Assembly (NCBI RefSeq): GCF_024345375.1 | Contig: NZ_JAGQAZ010000001.1 | Location: forward strand, 434,001-498,000 | DNA: 64,000 nucleotides | Direction: 5' to 3' | Source of the DNA: Cyanobium sp. WAJ14-Wanaka | Lineage (GTDB): Bacteria; Cyanobacteriota; Cyanobacteriia; PCC-6307; Cyanobiaceae | Part shown: in pieces, positions 25,611 through 33,968 of the stretch | How positions within the stretch are numbered: the stretch's first letter is position 1 | Layout of the letters: each line of letters starts with the position of its first letter | Made by a program: the position numbers and the translations under genes | Notes under the pieces: generated by a model | Seen by the model: only the letters and a program-made list of their open reading frames with translations | Told to the model about the DNA's origin: nothing | The model's database searches: none

Positions 25611-26113
25611 AGAGAACTAGCTCGATCACCCTTGGGCCCAGCAAGCGCCTGTTGCTGGCGGGCCTGACCAGCTGCCTGGCCCTACTGCTGCTTTGTTGGC
25701 CAGCTCCTGCCTCGGCTGCGGAGCTGGCTGTTGCCGAGGTGACCCTCGAGCCCTGTCCTGCGGGGGATGCCGGCGCCCAACCTGAATTGAGCCGCCCAAC
25801 TGGGGCCAGTTGCTACGCCCTGAGGGGGGTGGTCACAAATCCCACTAAAAAGATCGTGGCCGATACGGATGTCTTTGCCCTGATCCTGGATTCGAGCGGT
25901 GAACCCGTGCTCCAGAACCGCACCAGGGTTGGTTCGATTGGCGATGTGCCCCCCGGCAAATCGAGCTTTGCCCTGCGCCTGGCCGTGCCCTCAGGCACCC
26001 CTGGTCCGATCACTTTCCGTAGCGTTAAGGCCCGCGGTTTCAGTGCCCCGGTGCGCACCCGTGCCGGTGCCGACGACGAATTGCTGCCCCTGGAGCAGGA
26101 GCTGCTTGGCTAA
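25607..26113 (+). CDS. Exported hypothetical protein
   Basis: A 168-residue protein with a classic Sec signal: KRLLLAGLTSCLALLLLCWPAPASAA, cut likely after ASA near residue 37. The mature part has two cysteines (EPCPAGDAG, ASCYALRG) that could form a disulfide, and beta-rich segments such as ALRGVVTNPTKKIVADTDVFALILDSSG in outline, like a small immunoglobulin-type domain. Family not recognised. TTG start coupled to the MazG-like gene. Its stop shares CTAA (26110-26113) with the convergent yggT stop. Confidence 0.7.
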   Translation: MKRTSSITLGPSKRLLLAGLTSCLALLLLCWPAPASAAELAVAEVTLEPCPAGDAGAQPELSRPTGASCYALRGVVTNPTKKIVADTDVFALILDSSGEPVLQNRTRVGSIGDVPPGKSSFALRLAVPSGTPGPITFRSVKARGFSAPVRTRAGADDELLPLEQELLG

Positions 26114-26397
26114 AGGCTGCTGGCCAGCAAGCTGACGCTGGCGCTGCCGAGAAGTTGCTGGCCAAAGCTCAGGGCTAGGAAGGCCAAAATTGACGAGATA
26201 TCCAGGCCGCCAATCGGTGGGATCAGACCCCGAAAGGCATTGAGATAGGGATCCGTAATCGAGCTAACCGTTGCCAAGAGGGGGTTGCTCCAATCCAGAT
26301 TTGGGAACCAGCTCAACAGCACCCTTACCAACAGGATCAGGGAGTAAATCTCCATTGTCCGGCTGAGCACACTCAGCAACAGGGCAAATATTTCCAT
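26110..26397 (-). CDS. YggT family membrane protein
   Basis: A 95-residue protein with two hydrophobic helices (ALLLSVLSRTMEIYSLILLVRVLLSWF and ISSILAFLALSFGQQLL) separated by DPYLNAFRGLIPPIGGLD, the YggT/YlmG/CCB3 signature. Plastid relatives (CCB3, YLMG) take part in cytochrome b6 heme attachment and nucleoid distribution; the bacterial role is unsettled. ATG 26397, 35 bases downstream of scpB on the same strand. Confidence 0.9.
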   Translation of the reverse strand: MEIFALLLSVLSRTMEIYSLILLVRVLLSWFPNLDWSNPLLATVSSITDPYLNAFRGLIPPIGGLDISSILAFLALSFGQQLLGSASVSLLASSL

Positions 26398-26432
26398 GGA
26401 CCTAGGGGTGAAAGGAACAGCGTTTTAAGAAT

Positions 26433-27014
26433 CTAGGCAGCCTCCTGCCAGTCCCCTTCCTTTTCTGGCTTGTCCACACTTGCACTTTTTGAGCGGGGCT
26501 GGATTTCATCGGTTTTGACGGCGAAGGTGCGATGAAATTTCTCGCTAAGGGTCAGCCAAAAGGAACGCCCTTCGCTCTGGCGTTTGCGCTCGATGAAGTT
26601 TTGGGCCAGCAATTCCTTGATGTGGTCGTAGGCGCCTGATCCCCGCAACTCCACCAGATCCGATTGCAGGATCCGCTTTTTCAGGGCAATCGTCGCCAGG
26701 GTGCGCAGGGCCGCCGTGGAGAGATCCACCGGCAAAAGGTTTTGGACCAGGTCACCCAGGCCATCGCGCAGTTGCAGGCTGTAACGCTGGCCTTCCTGGC
26801 GCACCTCCAGGGCGGTTTCGCGGTGGGCGTAATCGGCCATCAATGTGATCAGACCTATCTCCGCCTCCTCCCTGCTGATGCCAGCTATCGCCGCCAACTC
26901 AGCCAGGGTCATCGCCCGACCCTTCAAGTAGAGGATTGCCTCCATGCGGGCTGGCAGGGAGAGCCCAGCCAGGGCTTGCGGGTTAGCACTACTCAACGGC
27001 CCTCCCATCGCCAA
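26433..27014 (-). CDS. scpB: Segregation and condensation protein B
   Basis: ScpB is the winged-helix kite subunit of the SMC-ScpA-ScpB condensin that organises and segregates the chromosome. The 193-residue protein shows two winged helices: ARMEAILYLKGRAMTLAELAAIAGIS, then LSTAALRTLATIALKKRILQSDLVELRGSGAY and LLAQNFIERKRQSEGRSFWLTL in outline. The C-terminal 25 residues are charged and variable. It lies between ilvA and yggT, all in the same orientation. Confidence 0.93.
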   Translation of the reverse strand: MAMGGPLSSANPQALAGLSLPARMEAILYLKGRAMTLAELAAIAGISREEAEIGLITLMADYAHRETALEVRQEGQRYSLQLRDGLGDLVQNLLPVDLSTAALRTLATIALKKRILQSDLVELRGSGAYDHIKELLAQNFIERKRQSEGRSFWLTLSEKFHRTFAVKTDEIQPRSKSASVDKPEKEGDWQEAA

Positions 27015-27049
27015 TGGCCGAACGGTACCGCAGCTATTTGGCTTTGGCC

Positions 27050-28648
27050 CTAGGCCTGCACACCGTTTGCAAGAACTGGGCTGCTACCCAAAAAAAGCCC
27101 GTAGGCGGGGTTGGCTGTTTCATCCACGTATTCGTAGCCCAGGCCGGTTAAAAAACTCAGCCATTGCGGTCTTTCGGCTGGGGGAACCTGCACACCCACC
27201 ACAATCCGGCCCACATCGGCGCCGTGGTTGCGGTAGTGGAAGATGCTGATATTCCAGTTGGGGTGCAGGCTGGTCAGGAAGGCCATCAAGGCCCCAGGGC
27301 GCTCTGGAAAGGCAAATCGATAGAGCAGTTCCTCGCTATGGCCCTCCCCATTGCCACCCTCCGTGCCGGCTGCCTTCAAGGCGCTGGCCGGCAGCCGCCC
27401 GCCCACCATGTGGCGCAAATGCAGTTTGGCGAGTTCGTTGTTGGATAGGTCGAGGCAGGGAAAACCTGCCGCCGTGAGATCCGTGATCAGTTGCTGCTCG
27501 TCGGCGCTGCCGCTGGTTTGCACCCCCACAAAAATGTGGGCCACCTTCGGATCGGCAAGGCGGTAGCTGAATTCAGAGAGATTTCGTTTGCCCAGCAGGG
27601 TGCAGAAACGCCGCAGGCTTCCTGCCTCCTCTGGGATCTCCACCGCCAACATCGCTTCGCGGTCTTCACCTATTTCGGTGCGCTCCGCCACAAAGCGCAG
27701 TCGATCGAAATTCATATTTGCGCCGCAGGCCACGGCCACCAGGGTTTGCCCCTGCAGGCCCTGGGCCGCCACATCTGCCTTCATGCCTGCCACCGCCAGG
27801 GCTCCGGCCGGCTCAAGGATCGAGCGGGTGTCTTCAAATACGTCTTTGATGGCGGCACAGATCGCATCGGTGTCCACGGTCACCATCCGATCCACGCAGC
27901 GCTGGGCCAGGGCAAAGGTGAGCTCGCCCACCTCCCTTACGGCCACCCCATCGGCAAACAGGCCCACCTGATCGAGCCGCACCCTTTTGCCAGCCGCCAG
28001 GGATTGGGTCATGGCATCGGCATCGGTCGGTTCGACACCCACCACCTGGACCTGGGGCCAGAGCTCTTTTACATAGGTACCAATTCCGGCAATCAGGCCA
28101 CCACCGCCCACCGCCACATAGATCACATCGGGCGGATTGGCGCATTGGCGCAGGATTTCCATGGCAATCGTGCCCTGGCCCGCGATTACATCGGGATCGT
28201 CGAAGGGATGGATAAAGCTGAGGCCCCGCTCCTGCTCCAACCGCCTGGCCTCCCTACAGGCCGCGTCGTAGTTGTCGCCAAACAAAACCACCTCCGCACC
28301 CCGGGCGGCCACCGCCTTCACCTTCATCTCTGGGGTGGTGACTGGCATCACGATCACCGCCTGGCAGCCCAGCTTTTGGGCCGCCAGGGCCACCCCCTGG
28401 GCGTGGTTGCCCGCACTGGCAGCGATCACCCCCTTGGCCAGATCCGCCGCTTCGAGGTGGACCATCTTGTTGAAGGCGCCCCGCAGCTTGAAGCTGAAGA
28501 CCGGCTGCAGGTCTTCGCGTTTAAGCAGCACCTTGTTGCCGAGCCGGGCTGAGAGGTTTGGCGCCGCTTCCAAGGGGGATTCAATAGCCACGTCGTAGAC
28601 GCGGGCCCGCAGGATTCGCTGGAGGTAGTTGGCTTCGGCCTGACTCAT
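27050..28648 (-). CDS. ilvA: Threonine ammonia-lyase, biosynthetic
   Basis: Deaminates threonine to 2-oxobutanoate, committing carbon to isoleucine. The N-terminal PLP domain shows SFKLRGAFNKMV (PLP lysine), ASAGNHAQGVALAA, and the phosphate-binding VAVGGGGLIAGIG. Two ACT-like regulatory regions follow (RRFCTLLGKRNLSEFSYR and ERPGALMAFLTSLHPNWNISIFHYRNHG in outline), which bind isoleucine and valine. The frame opens at 28702, but ATG 28648 (MSQAEANYLQR) aligns with the family's N-terminus and gives 532 residues. Divergent from dxs with 74 bases between starts. Confidence 0.96.
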   Translation of the reverse strand: MSQAEANYLQRILRARVYDVAIESPLEAAPNLSARLGNKVLLKREDLQPVFSFKLRGAFNKMVHLEAADLAKGVIAASAGNHAQGVALAAQKLGCQAVIVMPVTTPEMKVKAVAARGAEVVLFGDNYDAACREARRLEQERGLSFIHPFDDPDVIAGQGTIAMEILRQCANPPDVIYVAVGGGGLIAGIGTYVKELWPQVQVVGVEPTDADAMTQSLAAGKRVRLDQVGLFADGVAVREVGELTFALAQRCVDRMVTVDTDAICAAIKDVFEDTRSILEPAGALAVAGMKADVAAQGLQGQTLVAVACGANMNFDRLRFVAERTEIGEDREAMLAVEIPEEAGSLRRFCTLLGKRNLSEFSYRLADPKVAHIFVGVQTSGSADEQQLITDLTAAGFPCLDLSNNELAKLHLRHMVGGRLPASALKAAGTEGGNGEGHSEELLYRFAFPERPGALMAFLTSLHPNWNISIFHYRNHGADVGRIVVGVQVPPAERPQWLSFLTGLGYEYVDETANPAYGLFLGSSPVLANGVQA

Positions 28649-28722
28649 GCTTCCAGTGTCGCAATCCGTACAACCCGGCAGGGCGAAAGGCCTAGATTGC
28701 ACGCCAATTAAGGGCCCGTTGC

Positions 28723-30642
28723 ATGCACCTCAGCGAGCTGAGCCATCCGAACGAGCTGCACGGCCTCAGCACCGCTGAACTGGAAGCCATTGCCCGCCAG
28801 GTGCGCGAGCGCCTCCTAGAGGTGGTCTCCACCAGCGGTGGCCACCTGGGCCCTGGGCTGGGGGTGGTTGAGCTCACCCTGGCCCTCTACCAAACCCTCG
28901 ACCTAGACCACGACAAGGTCGTCTGGGACGTGGGTCACCAGGCCTATCCCCACAAATTGCTCACCGGCCGCTACAAGAGCTTCGACAGCCTGCGCCAGAA
29001 GGACGGGGTCGCCGGCTACTTAAAGCGTTGTGAGAGCCGCTTCGACCACTTCGGCGCCGGTCATGCCTCCACCTCCATTTCCGCTGCCCTGGGCATGGCC
29101 CTGGCCCGCGATCGCCGCGGCCTGGATTTCAAGTGTGTGGCCGTAATTGGCGATGGCGCCCTCACCGGTGGCATGGCCCTGGAGGCGATTAACCATGCGG
29201 GCCATATGCCCCACACCAAATTGCTGGTGGTGCTCAACGACAACGACATGTCGATCTCACCGCCGGTGGGGGCCCTCTCCACCTACCTGAACCGGATGAG
29301 GCTCAGCCCACCCCTCCAGTTTTTACAGGACAACGCCGAGGGGGCGATCAAGCAACTTCCCTTCCTCCACGGTGAATTGCCCTCCGAGCTCAAGAACCTC
29401 AAGGAGAGCATGAAGCGCCTGGCCGTACCCAAGGTGGGAGCTGTGTTTGAGGAGCTGGGCTTCACCTATATCGGCCCGATCGATGGCCACAACATCGCCG
29501 AGATGGTGCGCACCTTTGAGCAGGCCCACCGCACCGATGGACCGGTGCTGGTTCACGTTGCCACCACCAAGGGCAAGGGCTATGCCTTTGCCGAGGCCGA
29601 CCAGGTCGGCTACCACGCCCAATCAGCCTTTGATCTGAAAACCGGTAAGGCCTACCCCTCCAGCAAGCCCAAGCCCCCGAGCTACAGCAAGGTCTTTGGC
29701 CAGACCTTGGTCAAACTCTGCGAACAGGACCCCACCGTGGTGGGCATCACCGCCGCCATGGCCACGGGCACGGGCCTTGATCTGCTGGAAAAGGCCTGCC
29801 CCCAGCAGTATTTCGATGTGGGCATCGCCGAGCAGCACGCCGTGACCATGGCCGCCGGCATGGCCTGCGAGGGGGTCAAGCCCGTTGTGGCGATCTACAG
29901 CACTTTCCTGCAGCGGGCCTACGACCAACTGATCCACGACGTGGGCGTCCAGAACCTGCCGGTCACCTTCGTGCTCGATCGGGCCGGCATCGTTGGCGCC
30001 GATGGTCCAACCCACCAGGGTCAATACGACATCAGCTACTTCAGGGCCGTTCCCAATTTCACGGTGATGGCCCCTAAGGATGAGGCTGAGCTGCAGCGCA
30101 TGTTGGTGACCTCCATTCACCACAGCGGCCCCTGTGCATTGCGCATTCCCCGGGGCGAAGGCGAGGGCGTGCCCCTGGCGGAGGAGGGTTTTGAGCCCCT
30201 GGAAATCGGTCGCGGTGAGTTGCTTACCGATGGCGATGACCTCCTGATCGTGGCCTATGGCGCCATGGTGGCTCCTGCCATGGCCACGGCAGGACTGCTG
30301 CAGGAGCAGGGTGTGCGGGCAGCCGTCATCAATGCCCGCTTCCTGCGTCCCCTTGATGAAGCCCTGATCCTGCCGATGGCCGAGCGCATCGGCAGGGTGG
30401 TCACCATGGAGGAAGGAAGCCTCGCCGGTGGCTTTGGCTCAGCCGTGGTGGAAACCCTCGTAGACCACAACGTCCTGGTGCCTGTCTACCGCATCGGCAT
30501 TCCCGATGTGCTGGTCGACCATGCCACCCCTGACCAAAGCAAGCAAAGCCTGGGCCTCACCCCAGCCCAGATGGCCGATTCGATCCTGCAGCGTTTTCAG
30601 CCTGCCTTCAGTAATCAAAACCGCCAGGCGGTTGCCGTTTAG
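28723..30642 (+). CDS. dxs: 1-deoxy-D-xylulose-5-phosphate synthase
   Basis: The thiamine-diphosphate enzyme that starts the MEP isoprenoid pathway (carotenoids, phytol, quinones) from pyruvate and glyceraldehyde 3-phosphate. The 639-residue protein has the TPP site [20 protein letters not shown] and [13 protein letters not shown], then the transketolase-like catalytic region [16 protein letters not shown] and [15 protein letters not shown], and the C-terminal domain. Downstream, five bases away, lies a geranylgeranyl-reductase-like flavoprotein that could act further along isoprenoid metabolism. Confidence 0.98.
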   Translation: MHLSELSHPNELHGLSTAELEAIARQVRERLLEVVSTSGGHLGPGLGVVELTLALYQTLDLDHDKVVWDVGHQAYPHKLLTGRYKSFDSLRQKDGVAGYLKRCESRFDHFGAGHASTSISAALGMALARDRRGLDFKCVAVIGDGALTGGMALEAINHAGHMPHTKLLVVLNDNDMSISPPVGALSTYLNRMRLSPPLQFLQDNAEGAIKQLPFLHGELPSELKNLKESMKRLAVPKVGAVFEELGFTYIGPIDGHNIAEMVRTFEQAHRTDGPVLVHVATTKGKGYAFAEADQVGYHAQSAFDLKTGKAYPSSKPKPPSYSKVFGQTLVKLCEQDPTVVGITAAMATGTGLDLLEKACPQQYFDVGIAEQHAVTMAAGMACEGVKPVVAIYSTFLQRAYDQLIHDVGVQNLPVTFVLDRAGIVGADGPTHQGQYDISYFRAVPNFTVMAPKDEAELQRMLVTSIHHSGPCALRIPRGEGEGVPLAEEGFEPLEIGRGELLTDGDDLLIVAYGAMVAPAMATAGLLQEQGVRAAVINARFLRPLDEALILPMAERIGRVVTMEEGSLAGGFGSAVVETLVDHNVLVPVYRIGIPDVLVDHATPDQSKQSLGLTPAQMADSILQRFQPAFSNQNRQAVAV

Positions 30643-30647
30643 GGCCC

Positions 30648-31859
30648 TTGCTCGACCGGCGGTGTGATGTGTTGGTGGTGGGCGCCGGCCCTGCTGGAGC
30701 AGAGCTAGCCCGCAGCCTTGCCCAGGCTGGCGTTGATGTGGTGCTGATCGATCGGCTGGCCGACCTCAGCCAGGCTGCCTTCAGCAGTGCGGCCATGCCC
30801 CTGGCCAGCCTGGATCGTTTTGGCCTGCCAGCTGAAATTATTGCCACTCGCTGGAATGGCTGGCAGCTCTTCGGGCCCCAGCAGGCCAGGCGCCAATGGC
30901 TCGCCGAGCAACCCCTCGGTGCCGTCTTGGACTTCGCCAAGCTGCGCCTTTGGTTGGTGCAGCAGGTAGATGCCTGGGGCGGGCGGATCCTTTTGGGCTG
31001 GCAGGCCCTCGGCTGCCAGCAGCAGGTCGACCATGTCCTGACCCAATTGCGTGGGCCATCGGGCCAGATCGCCACGGTTACAAGCCGCTGGGTGGTCGAT
31101 GCAACGGGGGAACGGCGGGCCCTGCTGGGTGAACCGGCTCAGGCGGCCATCAGGGGCCGAGACGGCTTGGTCAGTGGCCTGGGGGTTGAGTGGTTGCTGG
31201 AAACATCAGCCGAGCAGGCGGAGGCCTGGTCAAGCCGGCTCAGCTTTTTTATCGGCAGCACCTGGGTGGAGCAGGGCTACGGCTGGATCTTTCCGATGGC
31301 CGACCACCGCTTAAAGCTCGGGGTCTGCCGATTGGTGGACCCCCGTCGACGGCAGTTGCCCCTGCAGCGGGAGCTCGCCCACTTAATCGAATTCACTGGC
31401 CTGGGGAAGGCCACGGTGCTTGATCGCCACGGCGGCCGCATCCGCAGCACCGTGGGGCGCCAGGAAGCCCATCAACGGGGCCGGTTGCTGGGCCTTGGCG
31501 ATGCAGTCAGCACTGCAAACCTGCTGGGGGGTGAGGGAATTCGCCATGCTCTCACCAGCGCCAGGGTTCTGGCTCCCCTCTTGCTGGAAACCCTGGCTGA
31601 TCCAACTAATGCCGATCGACTGCTGGCGGCCTATCCGCAGCAATTGCGCCAGGCCCTGGGCCGCCGCTGGAGCTTGAGTGGACGTTTGGCCCGTCGCACC
31701 TGGCTGGGTCTGACCGATCAGGTGGCCGACCAGCGATTGGATCGTCTACTTACGGGCTTGCAAGCAAAAAGGGCAGAGGATCTCTCTGCCCTTTTCTTTG
31801 ATTACCGCTTTGAGCGCTATGGGCTCAAGGCCCTGGCCTATGGCCTGGGCTGGCGCTAG
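30648..31859 (+). CDS. NAD(P)/FAD-dependent oxidoreductase, geranylgeranyl reductase/lycopene cyclase-like
   Basis: A 403-residue flavoprotein. The N-terminal DVLVVGAGPAGAELARSLAQAGVDVVLID is the FAD-binding Rossmann motif; the middle VVDATGERRALLG and the late GRLLGLGDAVSTANLLGGEGIRHALTSA in outline are the second FAD-binding motif of the geranylgeranyl reductase superfamily, which includes lycopene cyclases. Position after dxs suits isoprenoid or pigment work, but the substrate is not deducible. TTG start five bases after dxs, so likely co-transcribed. A perfect terminator-like hairpin lies near its 3' end. Confidence 0.82.
   Translation: MLDRRCDVLVVGAGPAGAELARSLAQAGVDVVLIDRLADLSQAAFSSAAMPLASLDRFGLPAEIIATRWNGWQLFGPQQARRQWLAEQPLGAVLDFAKLRLWLVQQVDAWGGRILLGWQALGCQQQVDHVLTQLRGPSGQIATVTSRWVVDATGERRALLGEPAQAAIRGRDGLVSGLGVEWLLETSAEQAEAWSSRLSFFIGSTWVEQGYGWIFPMADHRLKLGVCRLVDPRRRQLPLQRELAHLIEFTGLGKATVLDRHGGRIRSTVGRQEAHQRGRLLGLGDAVSTANLLGGEGIRHALTSARVLAPLLLETLADPTNADRLLAAYPQQLRQALGRRWSLSGRLARRTWLGLTDQVADQRLDRLLTGLQAKRAEDLSALFFDYRFERYGLKALAYGLGWR
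31767..31799 (+). terminator. Intragenic terminator-like hairpin
   Basis: AAAAGGGCAGAG (31767-31778) pairs perfectly with CTCTGCCCTTTT (31784-31795) across a five-base loop GATCT, followed by CTTT. Twelve uninterrupted pairs with an A-run before and a T-rich run after have the form of a Rho-independent terminator active on both strands. It lies inside the flavoprotein coding region, about 65 bases before the stop. Whether it terminates transcription is unknown. Confidence 0.4.
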
Positions 31860-31871
31860 GGCCAGGTTGCT

Positions 31872-32129
31872 TCAGACAACGCCGCGGGTGGCCAGGCCCA
31901 GGATCGCTCCCATGCCGAGGATGTGGCCCAGGCTCAGGGTGCCCAGCATGGCGCCGTGGCTAAATCCGCCGAAGAGGGCGTTGTTAGGTAGCTGCAGGCC
32001 GGTGTTTTGGTGCTTGATCGTGGCCTTGCCGATGACAATGGCAATCACGTTGCAAACGATCATCACCAGGGCCGCCGTGGGCGTCCAGGTGATGGAGCTA
32101 GGGGCCACAGCCAAAAGTGGAGCGATCAT
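31872..32129 (-). CDS. psaK: Photosystem I reaction centre subunit PsaK (X)
   Basis: PsaK is a two-helix peripheral PSI subunit that binds chlorophyll and links antennae to PSI. From ATG 32129 the protein is 85 residues: ITWTPTAALVMIVCNVIAIVIGKATI (helix 1), the loop KHQNTGLQLPNNALFGGFS, and HGAMLGTLSLGHILGMGAILGLA (helix 2). The frame extends to 32183 but the extra 18 residues are foreign to the family. It converges on the flavoprotein gene (12-base gap) and follows DUF3593 on the same strand. Confidence 0.95.
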   Translation of the reverse strand: MIAPLLAVAPSSITWTPTAALVMIVCNVIAIVIGKATIKHQNTGLQLPNNALFGGFSHGAMLGTLSLGHILGMGAILGLATRGVV

Positions 32130-32197
32130 GGAGCTACAAAACCGACGCCCCATTCTCAGAGGGGTCCTTGCCGCTGGGCACAATCCTTAAGACTTGT

Positions 32198-32530
32198 TCA
32201 TTCCCGGGCCTGTTGAACAGCCCTGGAGAACCCCAGCGCCACCACCAAATTCGAAATGGTGAGAAACGATTCGGCGGCGCCATGGAGGGAATCCACATTG
32301 GCCAATACCTGGCCGAAACGCAGCTCGGCGATTAGGGCAGCGGCAATGGTAACGGCCACAAACACCAGGGTCAGTTGGAAACCCTTGATTGCTAGGCGGG
32401 GAAAGGCTTCTACCTTTCCAGCCCACCACAGAAAGGCCAGGTAGGGCAGCAGGGAAATAACGAATAGGGGGCTGGGATCAATTCCCGCTAGCCAAGCCAT
32501 TAGGGAATTCGCCGCCTGGGCTGAATTCAT
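32198..32530 (-). CDS. DUF3593 domain-containing membrane protein
   Basis: A 110-residue protein with about three hydrophobic segments: PLFVISLLPYLAFLWWAGK, TLVFVAVTIAAALIA, and LTISNLVVALGF. PSPLFVISLLPYLAFLWW is the recognisable DUF3593 start; the family occurs in cyanobacteria and plastid-bearing eukaryotes with no known role. ATG 32530 overlaps the DUF2499 stop by four bases (ATGA), implying translational coupling and a likely shared function. psaK follows 68 bases downstream. Confidence 0.82.
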   Translation of the reverse strand: MNSAQAANSLMAWLAGIDPSPLFVISLLPYLAFLWWAGKVEAFPRLAIKGFQLTLVFVAVTIAAALIAELRFGQVLANVDSLHGAAESFLTISNLVVALGFSRAVQQARE

Positions 32531-32832
32531 GGCTTGACCTGCATTTGTTGGCGCAGCAAGTTCCAGGCAGCCAGGGCCAGGGCCCCATTCCCGAGGGTAG
32601 TCAGGGCTGCTTGAAAAACCACCAGCCCCTCCAGCTCCGTGCTGTTATCAAATAAATGCCAGGTGCAGGCAGCCATTGCACTGATTAGGGCCGGCAGCAT
32701 CGCCAGGCTCAGCCAGCGCCAACCACCCTCCTTGCGAACCTGGCCTAGACGTTGAACCGCCAGCATCGCGGCGGCCCACTCGAGCACCGAGGCAACGTGG
32801 ATCCACCAGGTGGGCAGGGAGAGGGCGTGCAA
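32527..32832 (-). CDS. DUF2499 (Ycf49-like) membrane protein
   Basis: The sequence HALSLPTWWIHVASVLEWAAAM is the start of the DUF2499 family of small membrane proteins conserved in cyanobacteria and plastid lineages, and a later segment (MLPALISAMAACTWHLFDN) is also characteristic. About 101 residues and three helices. The TTG at 32832 directly precedes the conserved HALSLP and is preferred to the TTG at 32856. The start is only a few bases from the divergent csaB GTG, so the promoters must lie inside the neighbouring coding sequence. The function is unknown. Confidence 0.8.
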   Translation of the reverse strand: MHALSLPTWWIHVASVLEWAAAMLAVQRLGQVRKEGGWRWLSLAMLPALISAMAACTWHLFDNSTELEGLVVFQAALTTLGNGALALAAWNLLRQQMQVKP

Positions 32833-32835
32833 GCG

Positions 32836-33927
32836 GTGAGACTGGAATGGTTGCAATTTACGGGCAGGGATCTCGCTTTGGCGCCAGGCAAAACCTTCTT
32901 GCTATGCGGCTACTACGGGGAGCACAACCTCGGTGATGACGCCCTGCTGGAGGTGGCCCTTTCCCAGCTGCCCCAGGGCTCCAGGGCGATAGTCACGGCC
33001 CACGACCAAACCCAGGTCCAGGAGCGCTTTGGGGTGGCAACCGTGCAGCGCCGCTCCCTGGCCCAGGTGCTTGCGGCCCTCAGGCAGGTGGACGCCCTGG
33101 TGCTCGGTGGGGGCAGCCTCCTGCAGGATTCCACCAGCTTCAAAAGCCTGATTTATTACGGCGCCCTGATTGCTGCGGCCCGAATGAGGGGCAAGCAGGT
33201 GTTGCTCTGGGGGCAGGGGCTCGGCCCCCTAGGCCGCCGCCGCAGCCGATGGTTGGTGCGCAGGCTCCTACCCATGGCTGCCGCCATCAGCTGGCGGGAT
33301 CAGGCATCGGCGGACCTTGCCGGCAGCTGGGGTGTAACCGCCCCAGTGGCACCCGATCCGGTTTGGGGCCTGGCGCCCCAACCGTGGCGAGGCCGGGGTG
33401 GACCGATTGTGGTTTGTCTGCGGCCCACCTCCCTGCTCGATACAGCCCAACTCGATGGGGCGGGCTGGCTTCCCTACCTAGAAGCCCTGGCCTCCCTTGC
33501 AGAGGCAGGCAACCGGGAGGTGATCTGGCTGGCCTTCCATGGCCACCAGGACCAGGGCCTGTTGGCCTCCCTCCAGCAGCAAGATCTTCTGCCTCCTGCC
33601 CTTGGCGCCCGCAGTCGGGAGGTGGTGCCCCAGCAGCCAAGGGAGGCGATGGCCGTATTTGCCGGGGCAGGTTTGGTTGTGGCCATGCGACTACACGGCC
33701 TGATTTTGGCGGCCCTGGCAGGGTGTCCCGTGGCGGCCTTGAGCTATGACCCCAAGGTGGCGGCTGCGGCCAAGGATCTGGGCTGTCCATGCCATTCCCT
33801 GGCAGATCCAGCCTTTCCTGAGCGGTTGCTGGAAAGCTGGCGCAAGGCCCTGGATCAGCCCCTGCCCTCTGGCCAGGTTTTGGAGCTACATCTGCAGGCC
33901 CAAGAGCACCGCAAGGTGTTTGCTTGA
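32836..33927 (+). CDS. csaB: Polysaccharide pyruvyl transferase CsaB
   Basis: CsaB-type enzymes transfer pyruvate ketals onto cell-wall polysaccharides, which in several bacteria anchor S-layer proteins with SLH domains. The protein shows LLCGYYGEHNLGDDALLEV, VLGGGSLLQDSTSFKSLIYYG, LLWGQGLGPL, ISWRDQASADLAG and the late MRLHGLILAALAGCPVAALSYDPKV in outline, all typical of the family. GTG 32836 gives 363 residues; the frame opens at 32752, but that start would lie inside the divergent DUF2499 gene. Supports a modified cell envelope. Confidence 0.92.
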   Translation: MRLEWLQFTGRDLALAPGKTFLLCGYYGEHNLGDDALLEVALSQLPQGSRAIVTAHDQTQVQERFGVATVQRRSLAQVLAALRQVDALVLGGGSLLQDSTSFKSLIYYGALIAAARMRGKQVLLWGQGLGPLGRRRSRWLVRRLLPMAAAISWRDQASADLAGSWGVTAPVAPDPVWGLAPQPWRGRGGPIVVCLRPTSLLDTAQLDGAGWLPYLEALASLAEAGNREVIWLAFHGHQDQGLLASLQQQDLLPPALGARSREVVPQQPREAMAVFAGAGLVVAMRLHGLILAALAGCPVAALSYDPKVAAAAKDLGCPCHSLADPAFPERLLESWRKALDQPLPSGQVLELHLQAQEHRKVFA

Positions 33928-33968
33928 TTAGAAGCTGGTTTTAACTAACAGCTCAAGGCATAAGAATC

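Noticed and set aside
27491-28552. A 353-codon open frame antisense to ilvA.
   Set aside because: It is the shadow of a GC-rich gene: the ilvA frame shows all enzyme motifs, and the antisense product has no recognisable domain and is rich in His, Gly and Gln.
29623-30123. A 166-codon antisense frame inside dxs.
   Set aside because: The plus-strand dxs product is complete and conserved over this region; the antisense frame has no motif.
32752-32835. The longer csaB start inside the DUF2499 gene.
   Set aside because: It adds 28 residues unlike the family and overlaps the conserved DUF2499 start region.
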